Origin: Pomphorhynchus laevis
Lineage: Eukaryota > Acanthocephala > Palaeacanthocephala > Echinorhynchida > Pomphorhynchidae
Assembly: GCA_012934845.2 (NCBI GenBank)
Contig: WNNJ02003506.1
Coordinates: 1-64,000 of the forward strand
Direction: 5' to 3'
DNA length: 64,000 nt
Both the position numbers and the translations under genes were made by a program. Position 1 is the first letter of the stretch, and each line of letters opens with the position of its first letter. Shown piece by piece: positions 45,046 through 56,666 of this stretch. The notes under the pieces were generated by a model. The model was not told where the DNA came from. It saw only the letters and a program-made list of their open reading frames with translations, and did not search any database.

Positions 45046-48000
45046 AAAAAAATTTGGTTTCTTATAAACATACAATAATCGACTTTCCATACAATCGACT
45101 TTCCAGTTCAAATTACACAAATTACAATTGAAATTCTTAGCTGCTAACTAACAACTACTTATATCACTTACACTGAGGGAGTGACAATGCCTCGTGGCAA
45201 ACCGTCTACAAGTAGACCATGCTGCTCTTGTAACACTGATGCAGCAAGATGCAAAGGTTGCCGGTGCGCAAAAGCAGGCTCGAACTGCATAAACTGCAGA
45301 GCTCCGAACTGTACTAGAAAGACGAAAACTGTATACATTGACCCTGTTTATCAACCTAGAGCAAATACTACCGTTTAAGTGCTAGAAATGCATAATGCAA
45401 CAAACGTCGATTCTATCGCCGAAGTCTCGAGCGCGTGTACCTTGTCACCAATCAATTATGCTACCAATCAGAATCTATTTTGGAGCACTGGTTTTACGGA
45501 GGTAATAAAATGGATCCCAAATCATTTTGCGCTTCCCAAATGTGGCGCCAGTCAGAAATTTATTGATCTTTTGAGTGAATGTTTCGAATATTTCAATCAG
45601 TCAAATGTATGCGCATACGATCCTCTAGTTCGATCTACTATGCTATGTCAACTGCTATTGCAGAGGCCGCCAACGCGGAAGGTTAACTTACTACGAAAAA
45701 CCCTAGAAAGAAGATTAACATTACTCAAAGATTTGAAACTTGACGAACTTATGTCCGAAGCATCCTACCTACAGAAAATGAGAAAGGATAACATTGAAAA
45801 TAAAAAGCTACCAGAATCTTTCGTGATCGAGAAAATAGTTAAATTGATTAAATCTGGAAAATACGGAAAGGCATCAAGGTTGCTAGACAAAGGACAACAC
45901 TCAGGAGTTTTGGCTGCTGAAACAATAATTCAAGGCAAAACGGTACTCGAAAAATTAGAAGAACTCCACCCAAGAGCCTCTACGGTGAACGAAGAATACC
46001 TTCTGAAAGAAAATATGGCTGGTTGTGTGGATCATCACGACACAAGGTTTTTCGATATCACACCTGATGATATAATTAAAGCGTCCAAAAGTACCAAGGG
46101 AGCTGCCGGGCCTTCGGGAGTATGTACAGATGAGTGGCGTAAATTTCTAACAATACATGGATTAGCCTCAAAACGTCTTGCCGCAGCGATATGCGGATTT
46201 GTAATAAAGATTTCAAGCGAAAAGTTAAATCCAGTAGCGTTACAAGCGTTCACAGTCAGTCGCCTTATACCGCTGGAAAAGCATAATGGGATTAGACCCA
46301 TTGGAGTAGGAGAAGTATTGAGACGGATTGCGGGCGTACTGTGTTGTCATTTATTGGAAAAGATGTTAGGAGTGTATGTGGTTTTACGCAACTTTGTGCA
46401 GGCCAAAGATGTGGAACAGAGATTGCTATTCACACGATTCGAGATGCGTTTAGTCAATCTTCTGATGAATGCATCTTACTAATAGATGCAACCAATGCCT
46501 TTAATAACTGCAACCGAAAAATGGCACTGGAAAATATGAAATTCATCTGTCCCGCAATGTCGACGATATTGCACAATACCTACATTCAACCTTCGATGCT
46601 GGTGGTGGATAACTCAATATTAAAATCAACAGAAGGTTTCATACAAGGAGACCCTCTCGCCATGGCAGCATTCGCTACAGCCTCGATGCCACTAATAGGA
46701 AAACTGAAACAAGTAGCTCCAAACGCTAAACACTGTTGGTACGCCGATGATGGAGCGTGCGTGGGCAAACCAAGCGATATAAATAAGGTATGGAAAGAGC
46801 TTAACCGAATAGGACCCGCGTTTGGATTCATAACAAATTCATCAAAATGTACTGTATTGACAGGCAAAACCTGTAATATTGATTGTCTGGATGAACTCGC
46901 GGATGATGGTGTAGATATTCGATGCGATGGAATCAAATACCTTGGGAGCATGATTGGGCTCGAACAATATGTTGAAACCGAGATAATCAACAAAGTAACG
47001 AATTGGTCAGGTCAAATAGAAAAGCTAAAACAGATTGCCGATAGAGACGCCTTCGACGGATACACTTTGCTAATCAAAGCTTTGCTACACAAATTCTCTT
47101 ACATTCTTAGAACATGTGAAGTAGCAGATTGTCTTCTAATACCTTTAAAGAATGCGATACTTCATAATCTTTTGCCGGGAATGCTGGGAATCAACAGCCT
47201 CGACGATGAGTCAAGTAGAATAGTAGCTTTACCATGCAGATATGGAGGACTTGGTATAGTCGACTATACTCAAGAATGCAATAATGAATACGAGAAATCA
47301 CGCATGATGTATAGGGCTAGTGTAGATAGAGACCACTCAGAAGTTCCCCTAGAAACGACTCAGCATAATGTAGTCAAGCAGATAAGAGAAATGAACATAA
47401 TAAAGTTTAACAGAATGGTGACGGAGATTACTAGTAACTCTAAAAATGATTTAAAGACAATTTTATGGAATGCCAGCTTAAAAGGTGCCTACTCGTGGTT
47501 AACAGCAGGGTTTGTTGAGGGTTTGTTCATATCCTCCTCAGAATTCCACGACGCGATTTCAATAAGATACGAGTGGAAACCGAATCGCTATTTGGGTGAG
47601 TGTGCGTGTGGAGTGTCTCTAACAACAATACACGCACTTTCATGCAAGACAGGCTGTTTCAACTTCATTCGTCACAACAGTGTCGCTAACGAGATTGCTA
47701 GATCACTCAAGGAAACCTGTCGACTCGTATGTACAGAACCAGTATTGCTCCCGGTTCCAGACACAGTCATTTTTGAATCTCAAGCCACATCACGGGACAG
47801 AGAGGCAAGATCAGACATAAGATGTACTGGCCTCTTCGGGAATCTGACGGAGCGGTCCTTTATGGACGTATGCGTTTTCAACAACCTAGCGCCGTCTTAT
47901 TCCTTGGATACAATGAAGGATCCCTTCAAGTACCATGAAAATCGGAAGCAGGCAAAATATACAGAGCGGATTGCGAAAATAGAAAATGCTTCGTTTCACC

Positions 48001-48348
48001 CGTTGATTTTCTCAACTGTTGGTGGTATTGGAAAGATAGCGGACTCGATACTTAAGCGCATATCTTCACTTAAAGCGAGCAACAACAACCTTTCATATCC
48101 CGATTTGATCCGTCAAGAAAGAGCCAGGATTTCACTCCTTATTATAAAATCCACATCGATGGCTATGCGAAACAGGTATCAAGAACCAGGAACTCTAATT
48201 CACGATAAGGACGCACCACCCTTAGTCGATTTGTACGATCAACTCCCTTTGAACTAAAAAATCAGATTTTGAATTGCCACTTTGGACCCATTAGAGGGTA
48301 ACCTTTAAGCTGTCTTATTTTTGAATAATTTATATTATTTAAAAAAAA
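45046..48348 (+). mobile_element. RT-RLE retrotransposon Fam3, full length
   Basis: The leader starts ACCTAAAAAAATTTGGTTTC (also at 49092 before Fam1b) and contains GCTGCTAACTAACAACTA. The coding region is 45187-48257, the 3'-UTR stem-loop 48284-48303 (GGACCCATTAGAGGGTAACC), then an A-run and TTGGACATT at 48349. Confidence 0.88.
45187..48257 (+). pseudogene. Fam3 CXC-RT-RLE protein, one stop and one frameshift
   Basis: The ATG at 45187 (MPRGKPS) leads to CCSCNTDAARCKGCRCAKAG and CINCRAPNC. An in-frame TAA lies at 45376-45378, after which the same frame continues through NHFALPKCGAS and TKGAAGPSGVCTDEW. A frameshift near 46338 moves to the frame ending at 48257, with LIDATNAFNNCNR, EGFIQGDPLAM, CWYADDGACVG, the linker GAYSWLTAGF, finger CACGVSLTTIHALSC, IRHNSVANEI and the RLE (EARSDIRC, FMDVCVF). 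The RLE motif RSDI replaces the RLDI of sister families. Confidence 0.9.
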
Positions 48349-48439
48349 TTGGACATTAATGATAATAATCATTAATCAACGTAATCATTAATAATCATCA
48401 TAATCATTAATAATCAATAATCATCATAATCATTAATCT
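48349..48439. repeat. TTGGACATT plus ATAATCATTAATCA repeats
   Basis: The target sequence at 48349-48357 is followed by about 75 bp of imperfect TAATCATCA units leading to the Fam7 junction. Confidence 0.75.
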
Positions 48440-48782
48440 ACGAAAGGAGTAGATTTATGCCGCTGGTGTTCACGGCTTCTGGTGCTGCGGGACCCGACGC
48501 CATGGTTTTGCTCAGGACAATTGCTCGATTGCGTTCAACACGTGGGAATAAAAGCTATGCTGAATGCCTATGTGGCCTCATAAGGTCCATAAGTTTGCTG
48601 CTGTGTCGTGCTGCCTCACATGCAATCAGAGGGTGCCGGTCGATTAGGGGTCACCCATATAGTCGTGGATCCGAACGGATGGATGATTCTAATGTTTTAG
48701 AATAAATAATAATACATAACAATGTTAAATGTATATTGGCCCATTTGAGGGAACCATCTGTTGTAATTAATAGTATATAAAA
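48440..48782 (+). pseudogene. RT-RLE Fam7, 3' end fragment
   Basis: A frame to 48705 codes only the RLE C-terminus (MPLVFTASGAAGPDAMVLLR, then SISLLLCRAASHAIRGCRS), homologous to FxPLIFSSSGGxGKEA of the other families. The stem-loop is at 48738-48755 (GGCCC, ATTTGA, GGGAACC). It is followed by TTAGACATTGCTTGAAG (48783), a slightly changed target copy. Confidence 0.8.
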
Positions 48783-49090
48783 TTAGACATTGCTTGAAGT
48801 AATAAATTTTGATTAATGTTAAAAAAAATAAAAACTAAAAATAGGACATTGCTGCTAACTAACAACTAAAAATGGCTTCTTAATAAAGGCTTTCTTGGCT
48901 TCTTAATAAACTACTTACACAAATTACAATCTAAAGTAAATACAATTAATATACACATTCTTACAACTCACGACAACCTCACGACAATCACGACAACCTC
49001 ACGACAACCTCACGACAACCTCACGACAGCCTCACGACAACCTCAGGACAAAAAAATTATTATTATTAATTGGACATAAAAAAATTGCAC
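48783..49090. repeat. Target units, leader-like pieces and (CCTCACGACAA)n
   Basis: TTAGACATTGCTTGAAG unit, then AGGACATTGCTGCTAACTAACAACT (48842), a GGCTTCTTAATAAA duplicate and about eight 11-bp repeats (48967-49051), ending at TTGGACAT (49070). GCTGCTAACTAACAACTA is the Fam3 leader motif, so this is probably a leader fragment. Confidence 0.75.
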
Positions 49091-52000
49091 CTAAAAAAAT
49101 TTTGGTTTCTTATAAACATACAATCTAAAGTAAATACAATTACAACATCTTACAATTACAACATCTTACAATCTGACAATCTAAAGTAAATACAAGTTTG
49201 AAATTCTAAGCTGCTAACAAATAACTATTTACAATTGGAAAAGTTCAGCAAATTACACAAAGTAATTGACAATTACAATCTAAAGCAAATACACCGATAA
49301 TATACACTAACGATTATCCAGGAGTGCGCAGCCTCTACGCATAAAAACTTTGTGAATTCGGATTGACCACAAGTATTCATCCAACATGGTGAGAGGTAAA
49401 CCCTCTAGTGAGAGTATGTGTTGCCAATGTAATGGCCCCTCTGCTGTCTGTAAGGGATGCCGCTGCGCCAAGGCAAATAAATCGTGCGTAAACTGTCGCG
49501 CAGTTGGTTGCAAAAATAAACATACAAGACCTGTCCAAATAAACCACAATCTCAATGCAAACACCATTCCGACAAGAAGCGCATTGTTGACCGATTATCA
49601 CATCCCTGCCATTCCCATCGCGGACACGTCCGGTAGCAATCACTCATGCAATAAAAAATCAATAAATGAACTATATAACATAGTCATTCACTGGAGACCT
49701 AACCTGATCATTTTACCTCGATGTTCCGCTAGCAATGAGTTCATCAACATTTTAAGCAATTTTTACGATAGGGCAGCCGACGACGTCAAGCGTACTGAAG
49801 TCGAGCTACGAACTGCAACAATTTTTTCTCAGTGTGTACTGCAAAGAATTCCCTCCAGAAAAATCACTCTAATCCGTAAAACATTAGAACGCAGACTAGT
49901 ATCCTGGAAGGCAAAAGATTTTGATGTAATTTTCGAAGAAGCACAGTTTATTCAAGACAACCTAAAGTTGCGACGTCCAACGAAGCGACTAAGCTGGATA
50001 TCACAATACCAAAATCTCATGACAAAAGGCCGCATTAGAGCTGGAACATCGATTCTGGAAGATAGCCTCGAGTCTGGTGTTCTACTCCCTGACCATATTA
50101 TAAATGGTGTTTCTGTGCTATCTTTGCTCGAGGACCTGCATCCCGATGCAATTTCAGCTCCTCCTGATGTGCTGTTATCGTCCCCATTTCCGGGTTCCAA
50201 AACCCATCACCCCTGCCGCTTCTACGCCTTAGATGAGACATCTATTATTAGATCAAGCAGACAAATCAAAGGTGCAGCAGGTCCGTCTGGGCTTGATGCG
50301 GCGTCTTGGTCACAAATGCTTGCAGATTTCGGCGCTGCTTCAAGCTCACTAGCCAAGGCCATAGCCAGGTTTGCTATTTTCGTTGCCACTGTGGAAATCC
50401 CGCCTGGCGCTCTCGATCCTTTTACTGCATGTCGTCTAGTCGCACTCGAAAAAAAGTCAGGAGGAGTTCGGCCAATTGGAATCTGCAATACCGTCAGACG
50501 TATCATTAGTAGAGCGATCCTGGCTATAATTCGCAACGATGTACAAGACGTGGCAGGAGTTACACAGCTAGGGGCCTCGCAAAGAGGTGGCATCGAATTG
50601 GCCATTGAGAAGCTAAAAACGAAATTGAACCTATCTTCCGATATGTGTATTATGACAATAGACTCTACGAATGCCTTCAACCGGATAAACCGTGCCGTGG
50701 CACTTCACAACATAACATATGTATGTCCGGCTCTCTCCTGTTCACTGCGCAATATTTATTCTAGTCCTTCTGAGCTTACAATTGACGAAAACAGCATTTT
50801 CTCAGTCGAAGGGTTCACCCAAGGTGACCCATTTGCGATGGCTGGATTTTCAATGACATCTCTTTTTCTTGTCGAAACGATAAAACGCCAAGTACCATCC
50901 GTTTATCAGATATGGTATGCCGATGACGCCAACGTTGTCGGACCACTGGATGTGTTGAGGCAAGTTTGGGATGCCTTTAAAACAGAGGGACCAAAATTCG
51001 GATATTTTATTAACCCACACAAATCTAATATTCTGTCTTACTCTCCGATACACAATGATCTTCTCCCTGATTATAGTATCAATTCAACAACAGCTGGTAT
51101 AGATCTTCTGGGAACCCCAATTGGTTTTGACGATTACGTACAATCTTCTTCGCAATCATGTTTGCAACATGGAAAGCTCTTGTCGAGCGTCTGTGTATGG
51201 TGGCAGGAATCGACCCACACGTAGCCTACGCTGGCATGGTTCACTCGATCCAGTCGAAATGGATTCACATAATGCGCACGTGCCGCTCAGTCGACAAAGT
51301 GTGGTCCGACCATTAAGAATTTATCAAATCGCAATTGCTGCCTCTTCTGGCAACTTTCAAGCCAAACAAGGAGATTACGGATATTTTGTGCTCACCTCTT
51401 GAATTTGGAGGTATCGAAATAAACTCGCCGACTTTCGTTGCCACACTTGAACAAGCATCAGCGACAATGTTGGTTTCCTCATATGTCGATGAAGTGACAG
51501 GCGACAACCTACGAGAAAAACAAAATGCAATCCTTCTTCGAAATCACACAATTCCGGTTCAATTCACACCCAAGAACGCGTCAGAGATTATTAGCAAACT
51601 AGCTTCGGTCACCCAGAATTCCATTAAACATGTAGCACACCACGGTGCGTCTTCTTGGCTAAGCGCCTTACCACTGCGACCAGAACAATTCTATTTGTCA
51701 GCAAACGAATTTCACGACGCATTAATGCACGGTATGGCAGTATCGAGCCTGAGATTGAAACGTGTACTTGTTACTGTGGCTCGAAGATCAATCTTCCCCA
51801 TGCACTATCATGCAAACATAATGGTCTTCCGATTATTCGCCATAACGCGGTCCGGGACACTATAGCATCAGCGCTAAGCCAAGTTGCTCACAACGTTGGG
51901 ATTGAACCGGAGTTATCGACCGCTCCCGAGAGCAACGGCTTAGAAAATCCAGCGACTACTGCCAAACAATGCCAACGTCTGGATATAGTCTGCTCCAGTT

Positions 52001-52505
52001 TACACGGATCTCGATTCGAGCCGACGATCTTCGACGTCAATGTCTTTTCTTCTCATGCTCAATCGAACACAATACGCGGTCCTGACATCGCTTTCGATTA
52101 TAACGAAAAAAGAAAAAAATCCAAGTACCTCGAAAGAATCCGAAGGATAGAAAACAGCTCCTTTATCCCGCTCGTCTTTTCAACGTCAGGGGTATTCGGC
52201 AAAGAAGCTAGTATGCTAGTAAACACTATTGCGACCGCTTTAGCTCAACAAGGACACATACGCTACAGTGATATAGCTATTAGACTAAAAAGAAAAATAA
52301 GCTTCGAAATTGCTCGGTCAATATCGGCCTGTCTCCGGAGTCCACGGTCAAAAAGAGGTACTCCCATGCGTAGTACATTCAAACACCCAGCCGACTCGTC
52401 TTCGTAGCCGTATCCAGTATCCAATTCAACAGTTTATTGCTCGACATTTTTGGACCCATTTGCGGGTAGCCTTGATTGTATGCTTTACTAAAACAAATTT
52501 TTCCC
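49091..52505 (+). mobile_element. RT-RLE retrotransposon Fam1, copy b
   Basis: The leader begins ACCTAAAAAAATTTTGGTTT like Fam3 and then converges with Fam1a from about 49300. Coding is 49386-52407 and the stem-loop is at 52452-52471. The 3' end joins the Naiad-like repeat at the same base as copy a. Confidence 0.88.
49386..52407 (+). pseudogene. Fam1b CXC-RT-RLE protein, three frame changes
   Basis: The first frame (49386-51224, 612 residues) has the CXC cluster (CCQCNGPSAVCKGCRCAKAN, CVNCRAVGCKN), the pre-RT domain, GAAGPSGLDAASW, TIDSTNAFNRINR (D-A changed to D-S), EGFTQGDPFAM and IWYADDANVVG. A frame change near 51150 and two shared with copy a (near 51310 and 51735) precede the finger CTCYCGSKINLPHALSC, IRHNAVRD, RLDIVC and IFDVNVF (to 52407). 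The N-terminal half is better preserved than in copy a. Confidence 0.88.
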
Positions 52506-52506
52506 T

Positions 52507-53383
52507 TAAAAACATTTATTGTCTGATTATAATATTTTATACTAGAATAATTGTTTATTATACAACTTGACCTATCATAGTCATTTATTAATCTTTGATT
52601 TATTAAACAAATGATTTCTTTAAAATAACTTCTTATATTTACATCAGATAACTAAGTCAACGAATTTTATAAATAATAAATGATTTTAAGAGAAAAGTGA
52701 GAGAATTCCGTGGGAACTTGTTTATATATCAATATGGCAGCCACGAAAGAATCGACAAGACGATAACTAGTACCGTTTCGTCATTGATTAGAACCATCAG
52801 TGACAGGTACCTTCCACTACTGGATGCCAAGGAGGACCGGCAGACGACACAAGTATGTCAAAGCATACCTTGAGCTAGACATGCTCTTTCAATCAAAGTA
52901 TTACATGCTTCACCAAAAGAATTATTAGATAAGAGCGCTGGCTAATGCCAGCGCAATAAATGATTATATAAGATTTCCTACAAGTTATATTAAGTTAAAA
53001 TTTAAAATTGAAATTTAAAATAAATATCAATTTTTTTGAATTGACTAATAAATAACATGATATGTATAAGAATAAGGATAAATAGTAAAAATTATTTTAT
53101 CATGTGATTTTTACAATTGCATTTTTGAAAAACTAAAACTTCTGCAATTGAATTTTGTTTCTAGAACGTTTCTAATATCATCATTACATATAGATTTCAA
53201 TTCTTTATTACAATTACATAATTTCCGTCCCTAGTTACGTCAACAGCTTATACCAGCTTATAGTAAATATCAATATGTTTACTTAAATCTGACCCTATTA
53301 TTTCTTTAATTTTAGAATTATTTAAAAGTCTAACTATATTTATGTTATCTATACATTTATTAATGAATTTTATTGTTAGTGTA
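52507..53383 (-). mobile_element. Naiad-like relic, duplicate, left of LTR element
   Basis: Near-identical to 33891-34760, including the satellite monomer (core 52775-52800). It is split by the LTR element and resumes at 56672-56756. Confidence 0.7.
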
Positions 53384-53463
53384 TGTAATGATAAACCAAA
53401 TAAGGCTTTATTCAACAATCTAGAATATAGTTATACAATATGATTACATGTTAGATTATCACA
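53384..53463 (-). repeat. 3' LTR (80 bp)
   Basis: Identical to 56587-56666. It contains GAATAAAGCC, a possible poly(A) signal, on the coding strand. Confidence 0.93.
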
Positions 53464-56400
53464 GTCTTCCCCGATTATATAATCGTCTAGGTACTTCGGA
53501 GTTCTTCTATCCCTAGGACTACGCCGTAATTCTTGAAGTCTATTATGTTCGACTTGTTGATTCTCTTCACTCCGATAGTTACCGATTCCAACTTGTGTAA
53601 TATTATCAGCTCCATTCAATGATTGTCGTGATACGATTGTCGAGTCGGTTTTTGAATGCATGCCGTCTCCTTCTGATGTCCGATCAATCAGTAGCATATC
53701 GTTATCTATGTTAGAATTTGTAATAGGGTACCTGGTCAGTCTTCTTACGGACACATTCATCTCTTTCCCGCAAGGTTTCCGAATAGTAGCGTAGTTACCA
53801 TTTGATTGTAAGATTTCAGCCTGCGAAAACAACGGATTTGATTTAGACATTGGATTCTGATTTAAAAGCACGTTTTCACCTGTTCCCAACCATCTCGGAA
53901 CGATACATTTGTTACAAGAATTCCTTGGGAAAGAAAATAGTCGTTGATGTGGAGTCTCCCCTATCGCGGTACACAGTAAGCTGCGCAAAGATGACAAAAC
54001 CAATGGCAGAACAAATTCCCATTCCGCCAGTGTTTTCCTGTGAGTTTTAAGGGCGAGTTGGGTTGTCTTCCAGATTATTCCAACGAATCGTTCGGCCTGT
54101 CCGTTACCACGTGGGTTGTAGCACGAACTGCGGGTGCAGCTAATACCGCGAGAATTTAGATACGTTCGGAATTCGTTGGATTGAAAACATGTTGCTTGGT
54201 CACTGTGAACGTTGGCTGGGTAACCAAAAACACTGAAGATTTGATTCAGGCAATTGATGACTGATATAGAAGATGTATCCTTACACGGTATGGCGAACGG
54301 AAAGCGAGAATATTCGTCAACGACACAAAGGAGATATTTGTTTTCTGTAGTTGATGTCAATGGGCCTTTAAAGTCAATGCTTAGCCGTTCAAATGGATGC
54401 GTAGCCTTGATGACATGTGCTGTTTCTGGTCTAGCGTATCGAGGCTTCAATTCGGCGCAAATTTGACACGAAGAGACAACGTCCGCAACGTCACTTTTGT
54501 CAAAAGGTAACTCATGCGAACGAACGTAGTGAAGTAATCGACTGACACCCGGATGACACAATGAATTATGCAAGATCTTAAGATCATTAACTGTTTTGCA
54601 AGACGAACATGTTATCCTAGACATTGCGTCAGCAGCTTTATTTGATTGTCCGGGCCGGTATTCAATGCCAAAATTGTAAGGTGCAAGTTCAATTCTCCAT
54701 CGAGCGATTTTGTCACTTTTTATGCGATTCGACAGTTTTTGATCAAACATAAATGACACTGACCTCTGATCGGTTTTGACAATGAAATAGCGTCCTAGCA
54801 GGAAATGCTTCCAATATTTAAGAGCTTCCACAATCGCGTAAGCCTCCTTTTCCACACTCGACTGTCGCAACGCTGTTTTAGGCAAGGATCGTGAATAGAA
54901 GGCGACGGGGCAGTTGTTTTGACTGAGCACCGCGCCGATAGATGAATATGAGGCGTCAGTTTCAACAGTCAAGGAAAGATCCGGATTGTAAGCACATAAA
55001 AATGAATTCGAGATTTCCGACTTTATTTCTTCTATCTGTCGGATGACAGCACGATCGAGGGGAAAATCTTTCGATTCTACCAGTGGGCGTATCTTTGCCG
55101 AGAAAGAAGGGATCCACCTCGAATAGTAAGCGAGCATACCGAGGAGTCTCTGTAGTGAAGTGTGATTTTCCGGAATCGGGTAAGTAAGAAATGGCTTAAT
55201 TCTTTCAGTGTCAGGTTTGATGCAACCATGTCGAATATGGTAGCCCAAAAAATTGAGTTGTGTCTTGCCCAAACGCGACTTTTCCGGAGAGAATTTGATG
55301 TTGAGCTGATTAGCGATGGTCGTTAGACGATCTAGTCTTTTGTCGTGTTCATCAGTGCTATTTCCACACACGATGATGTCATCTAAGTAAGCAAATACTC
55401 CTTCAAGTTGATAGTGTTCGATGAGGTTATTCATGATTCGTTGGAAAGCAGAAACAGCATTTGTAAGCCCAAAAGGAATTCGCTGGAATTCGTACAAACG
55501 TCCTGATGCTTCGAAAGCCGTGTATTTTTTATCTTCCTCCAGCAATGGAATCTGATAGTAAGCACTGGAAAGATCGAGCGTCGAAAACACGGAATGTGTT
55601 GCAATCTTCGAAATGAGGTCATCGATATTAGGAAGAGGGTAGGCATCCAAAGATGTGAATCGGTTAATAGTTTGCGAGTAGTCGACAACCATTCTCTGTC
55701 TACCATTCCTATTTGTAACAACAAGAACCTGTGAGCGCCAAGGCGATCTGCTTTCTCGAATAATGCCGGATTTGAGTAAGTTAGCTACTTGGCTTCGAAT
55801 AAACTCGGCGTTTGATAGTGTCTGTCTTCTTGATTTCGTGGCAACTGGAATGAGATGTTTCGGCAAATTCGGAAAAAGTGTTAATGGCTGGATTTTTATG
55901 GCAGATGCTGGAGATATGTTAGCGAGAGTTAGTCCAGGCAAATTTCCACCGAATGGGAACGTTATGAATTCATGTTCCTTCATGAATTCTCTGCCTAATA
56001 TGGCATCAGCGCATAATGACGACAACAATGAAAAGCGGCAGCGTGGATAAGTATTTTTATTCAACTCAATGTTTGTTGTGCACTGTTTTGTAATTGTGGC
56101 CCAAGAGGAGGAGGACGCCATATAAACTGTTTTACAGCAAGATGTGGTTGTCAGTTGTAATTTATGTGCGATATTCGTGTCAATGAAATTTTCTGAACTG
56201 CCCGTATCTAGAAGACATTCGATTTGTTGACCATTGATTGTAATGGAAGTCAATGAACTTGGATCCTCTAAGTTGGGCATGGAACATAACGCCGATGAAG
56301 TCGAGGTGGAAAATTTTAATTTTGATTGACAGACTTTGGCAAAATGACCATGTTTAGAACAAATGTTGCAAGTAACGTCTCTTGCAGGACACTTACTGCG

Positions 56401-56535
56401 GGGGTGATAATGATTACCGCAAAAGTAACAGCGTTTGGTAATTTTGTTTCGCAAGGCTGCGTTAATCGATTTGTCATCATCGAATTCGGAATGGGAGGGT
56501 TCGTTATTGTTGTCCGCTGAAACCGATGCTAGCAT
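53431..56535 (-). CDS. Gypsy-type Gag end-Pol polyprotein
   Basis: A 1034-residue frame. Approximate parts: two zinc knuckles (36-69, CYFCGNHYHPRSKC and CNICSKHGHFAKVC), an aspartic protease (LLDTGSSENF, ~110), RT (270-450, YLDDIIVCG), RNase H (~530-650, TDASYSSIGAVLS), an integrase zinc finger (~665-705), an integrase core (SIDFKGPL, VHSDQATCF, NPRGNGQAERF) and a C-terminal tail ending inside the 3' LTR. Family affinity by recall is with Pol proteins common in worms and molluscs; not verified. Confidence 0.9.
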   Translation of the reverse strand: MLASVSADNNNEPSHSEFDDDKSINAALRNKITKRCYFCGNHYHPRSKCPARDVTCNICSKHGHFAKVCQSKLKFSTSTSSALCSMPNLEDPSSLTSITINGQQIECLLDTGSSENFIDTNIAHKLQLTTTSCCKTVYMASSSSWATITKQCTTNIELNKNTYPRCRFSLLSSLCADAILGREFMKEHEFITFPFGGNLPGLTLANISPASAIKIQPLTLFPNLPKHLIPVATKSRRQTLSNAEFIRSQVANLLKSGIIRESRSPWRSQVLVVTNRNGRQRMVVDYSQTINRFTSLDAYPLPNIDDLISKIATHSVFSTLDLSSAYYQIPLLEEDKKYTAFEASGRLYEFQRIPFGLTNAVSAFQRIMNNLIEHYQLEGVFAYLDDIIVCGNSTDEHDKRLDRLTTIANQLNIKFSPEKSRLGKTQLNFLGYHIRHGCIKPDTERIKPFLTYPIPENHTSLQRLLGMLAYYSRWIPSFSAKIRPLVESKDFPLDRAVIRQIEEIKSEISNSFLCAYNPDLSLTVETDASYSSIGAVLSQNNCPVAFYSRSLPKTALRQSSVEKEAYAIVEALKYWKHFLLGRYFIVKTDQRSVSFMFDQKLSNRIKSDKIARWRIELAPYNFGIEYRPGQSNKAADAMSRITCSSCKTVNDLKILHNSLCHPGVSRLLHYVRSHELPFDKSDVADVVSSCQICAELKPRYARPETAHVIKATHPFERLSIDFKGPLTSTTENKYLLCVVDEYSRFPFAIPCKDTSSISVINCLNQIFSVFGYPANVHSDQATCFQSNEFRTYLNSRGISCTRSSCYNPRGNGQAERFVGIIWKTTQLALKTHRKTLAEWEFVLPLVLSSLRSLLCTAIGETPHQRLFSFPRNSCNKCIVPRWLGTGENVLLNQNPMSKSNPLFSQAEILQSNGNYATIRKPCGKEMNVSVRRLTRYPITNSNIDNDMLLIDRTSEGDGMHSKTDSTIVSRQSLNGADNITQVGIGNYRSEENQQVEHNRLQELRRSPRDRRTPKYLDDYIIGEDCDNLTCNHIV

Positions 56536-56586
56536 TGAGCTTAAAAAAAAGTTTGAGATAAAATAACATACAATTGTTGAATAAAT

Positions 56587-56666
56587 TGTAATGATAAACC
56601 AAATAAGGCTTTATTCAACAATCTAGAATATAGTTATACAATATGATTACATGTTAGATTATCACA
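56587..56666 (-). repeat. 5' LTR (80 bp)
   Basis: Identical to the other LTR and followed by the target copy GTGTA at 56667-56671. Confidence 0.93.

Larger units (their letters stand above)
53384..56666 (-). mobile_element. Young LTR retrotransposon (Gypsy-type, pol-bearing)
   Basis: 3283 bp with two identical 80-bp LTRs (TGTGATAATC to ATCATTACA on the coding strand) and a 5-bp target duplication GTGTA (53379-53383, 56667-56671). The order protease, RT, RNase H, integrase is that of Gypsy-type elements. Identical LTRs and the empty site in the duplicated block (34756-34760) show recent insertion. The pol part looks whole; the capsid part is not seen. Just inside the 5' LTR, 56573-56585 is complementary to 56610-56622 in the LTR. 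Confidence 0.92.
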
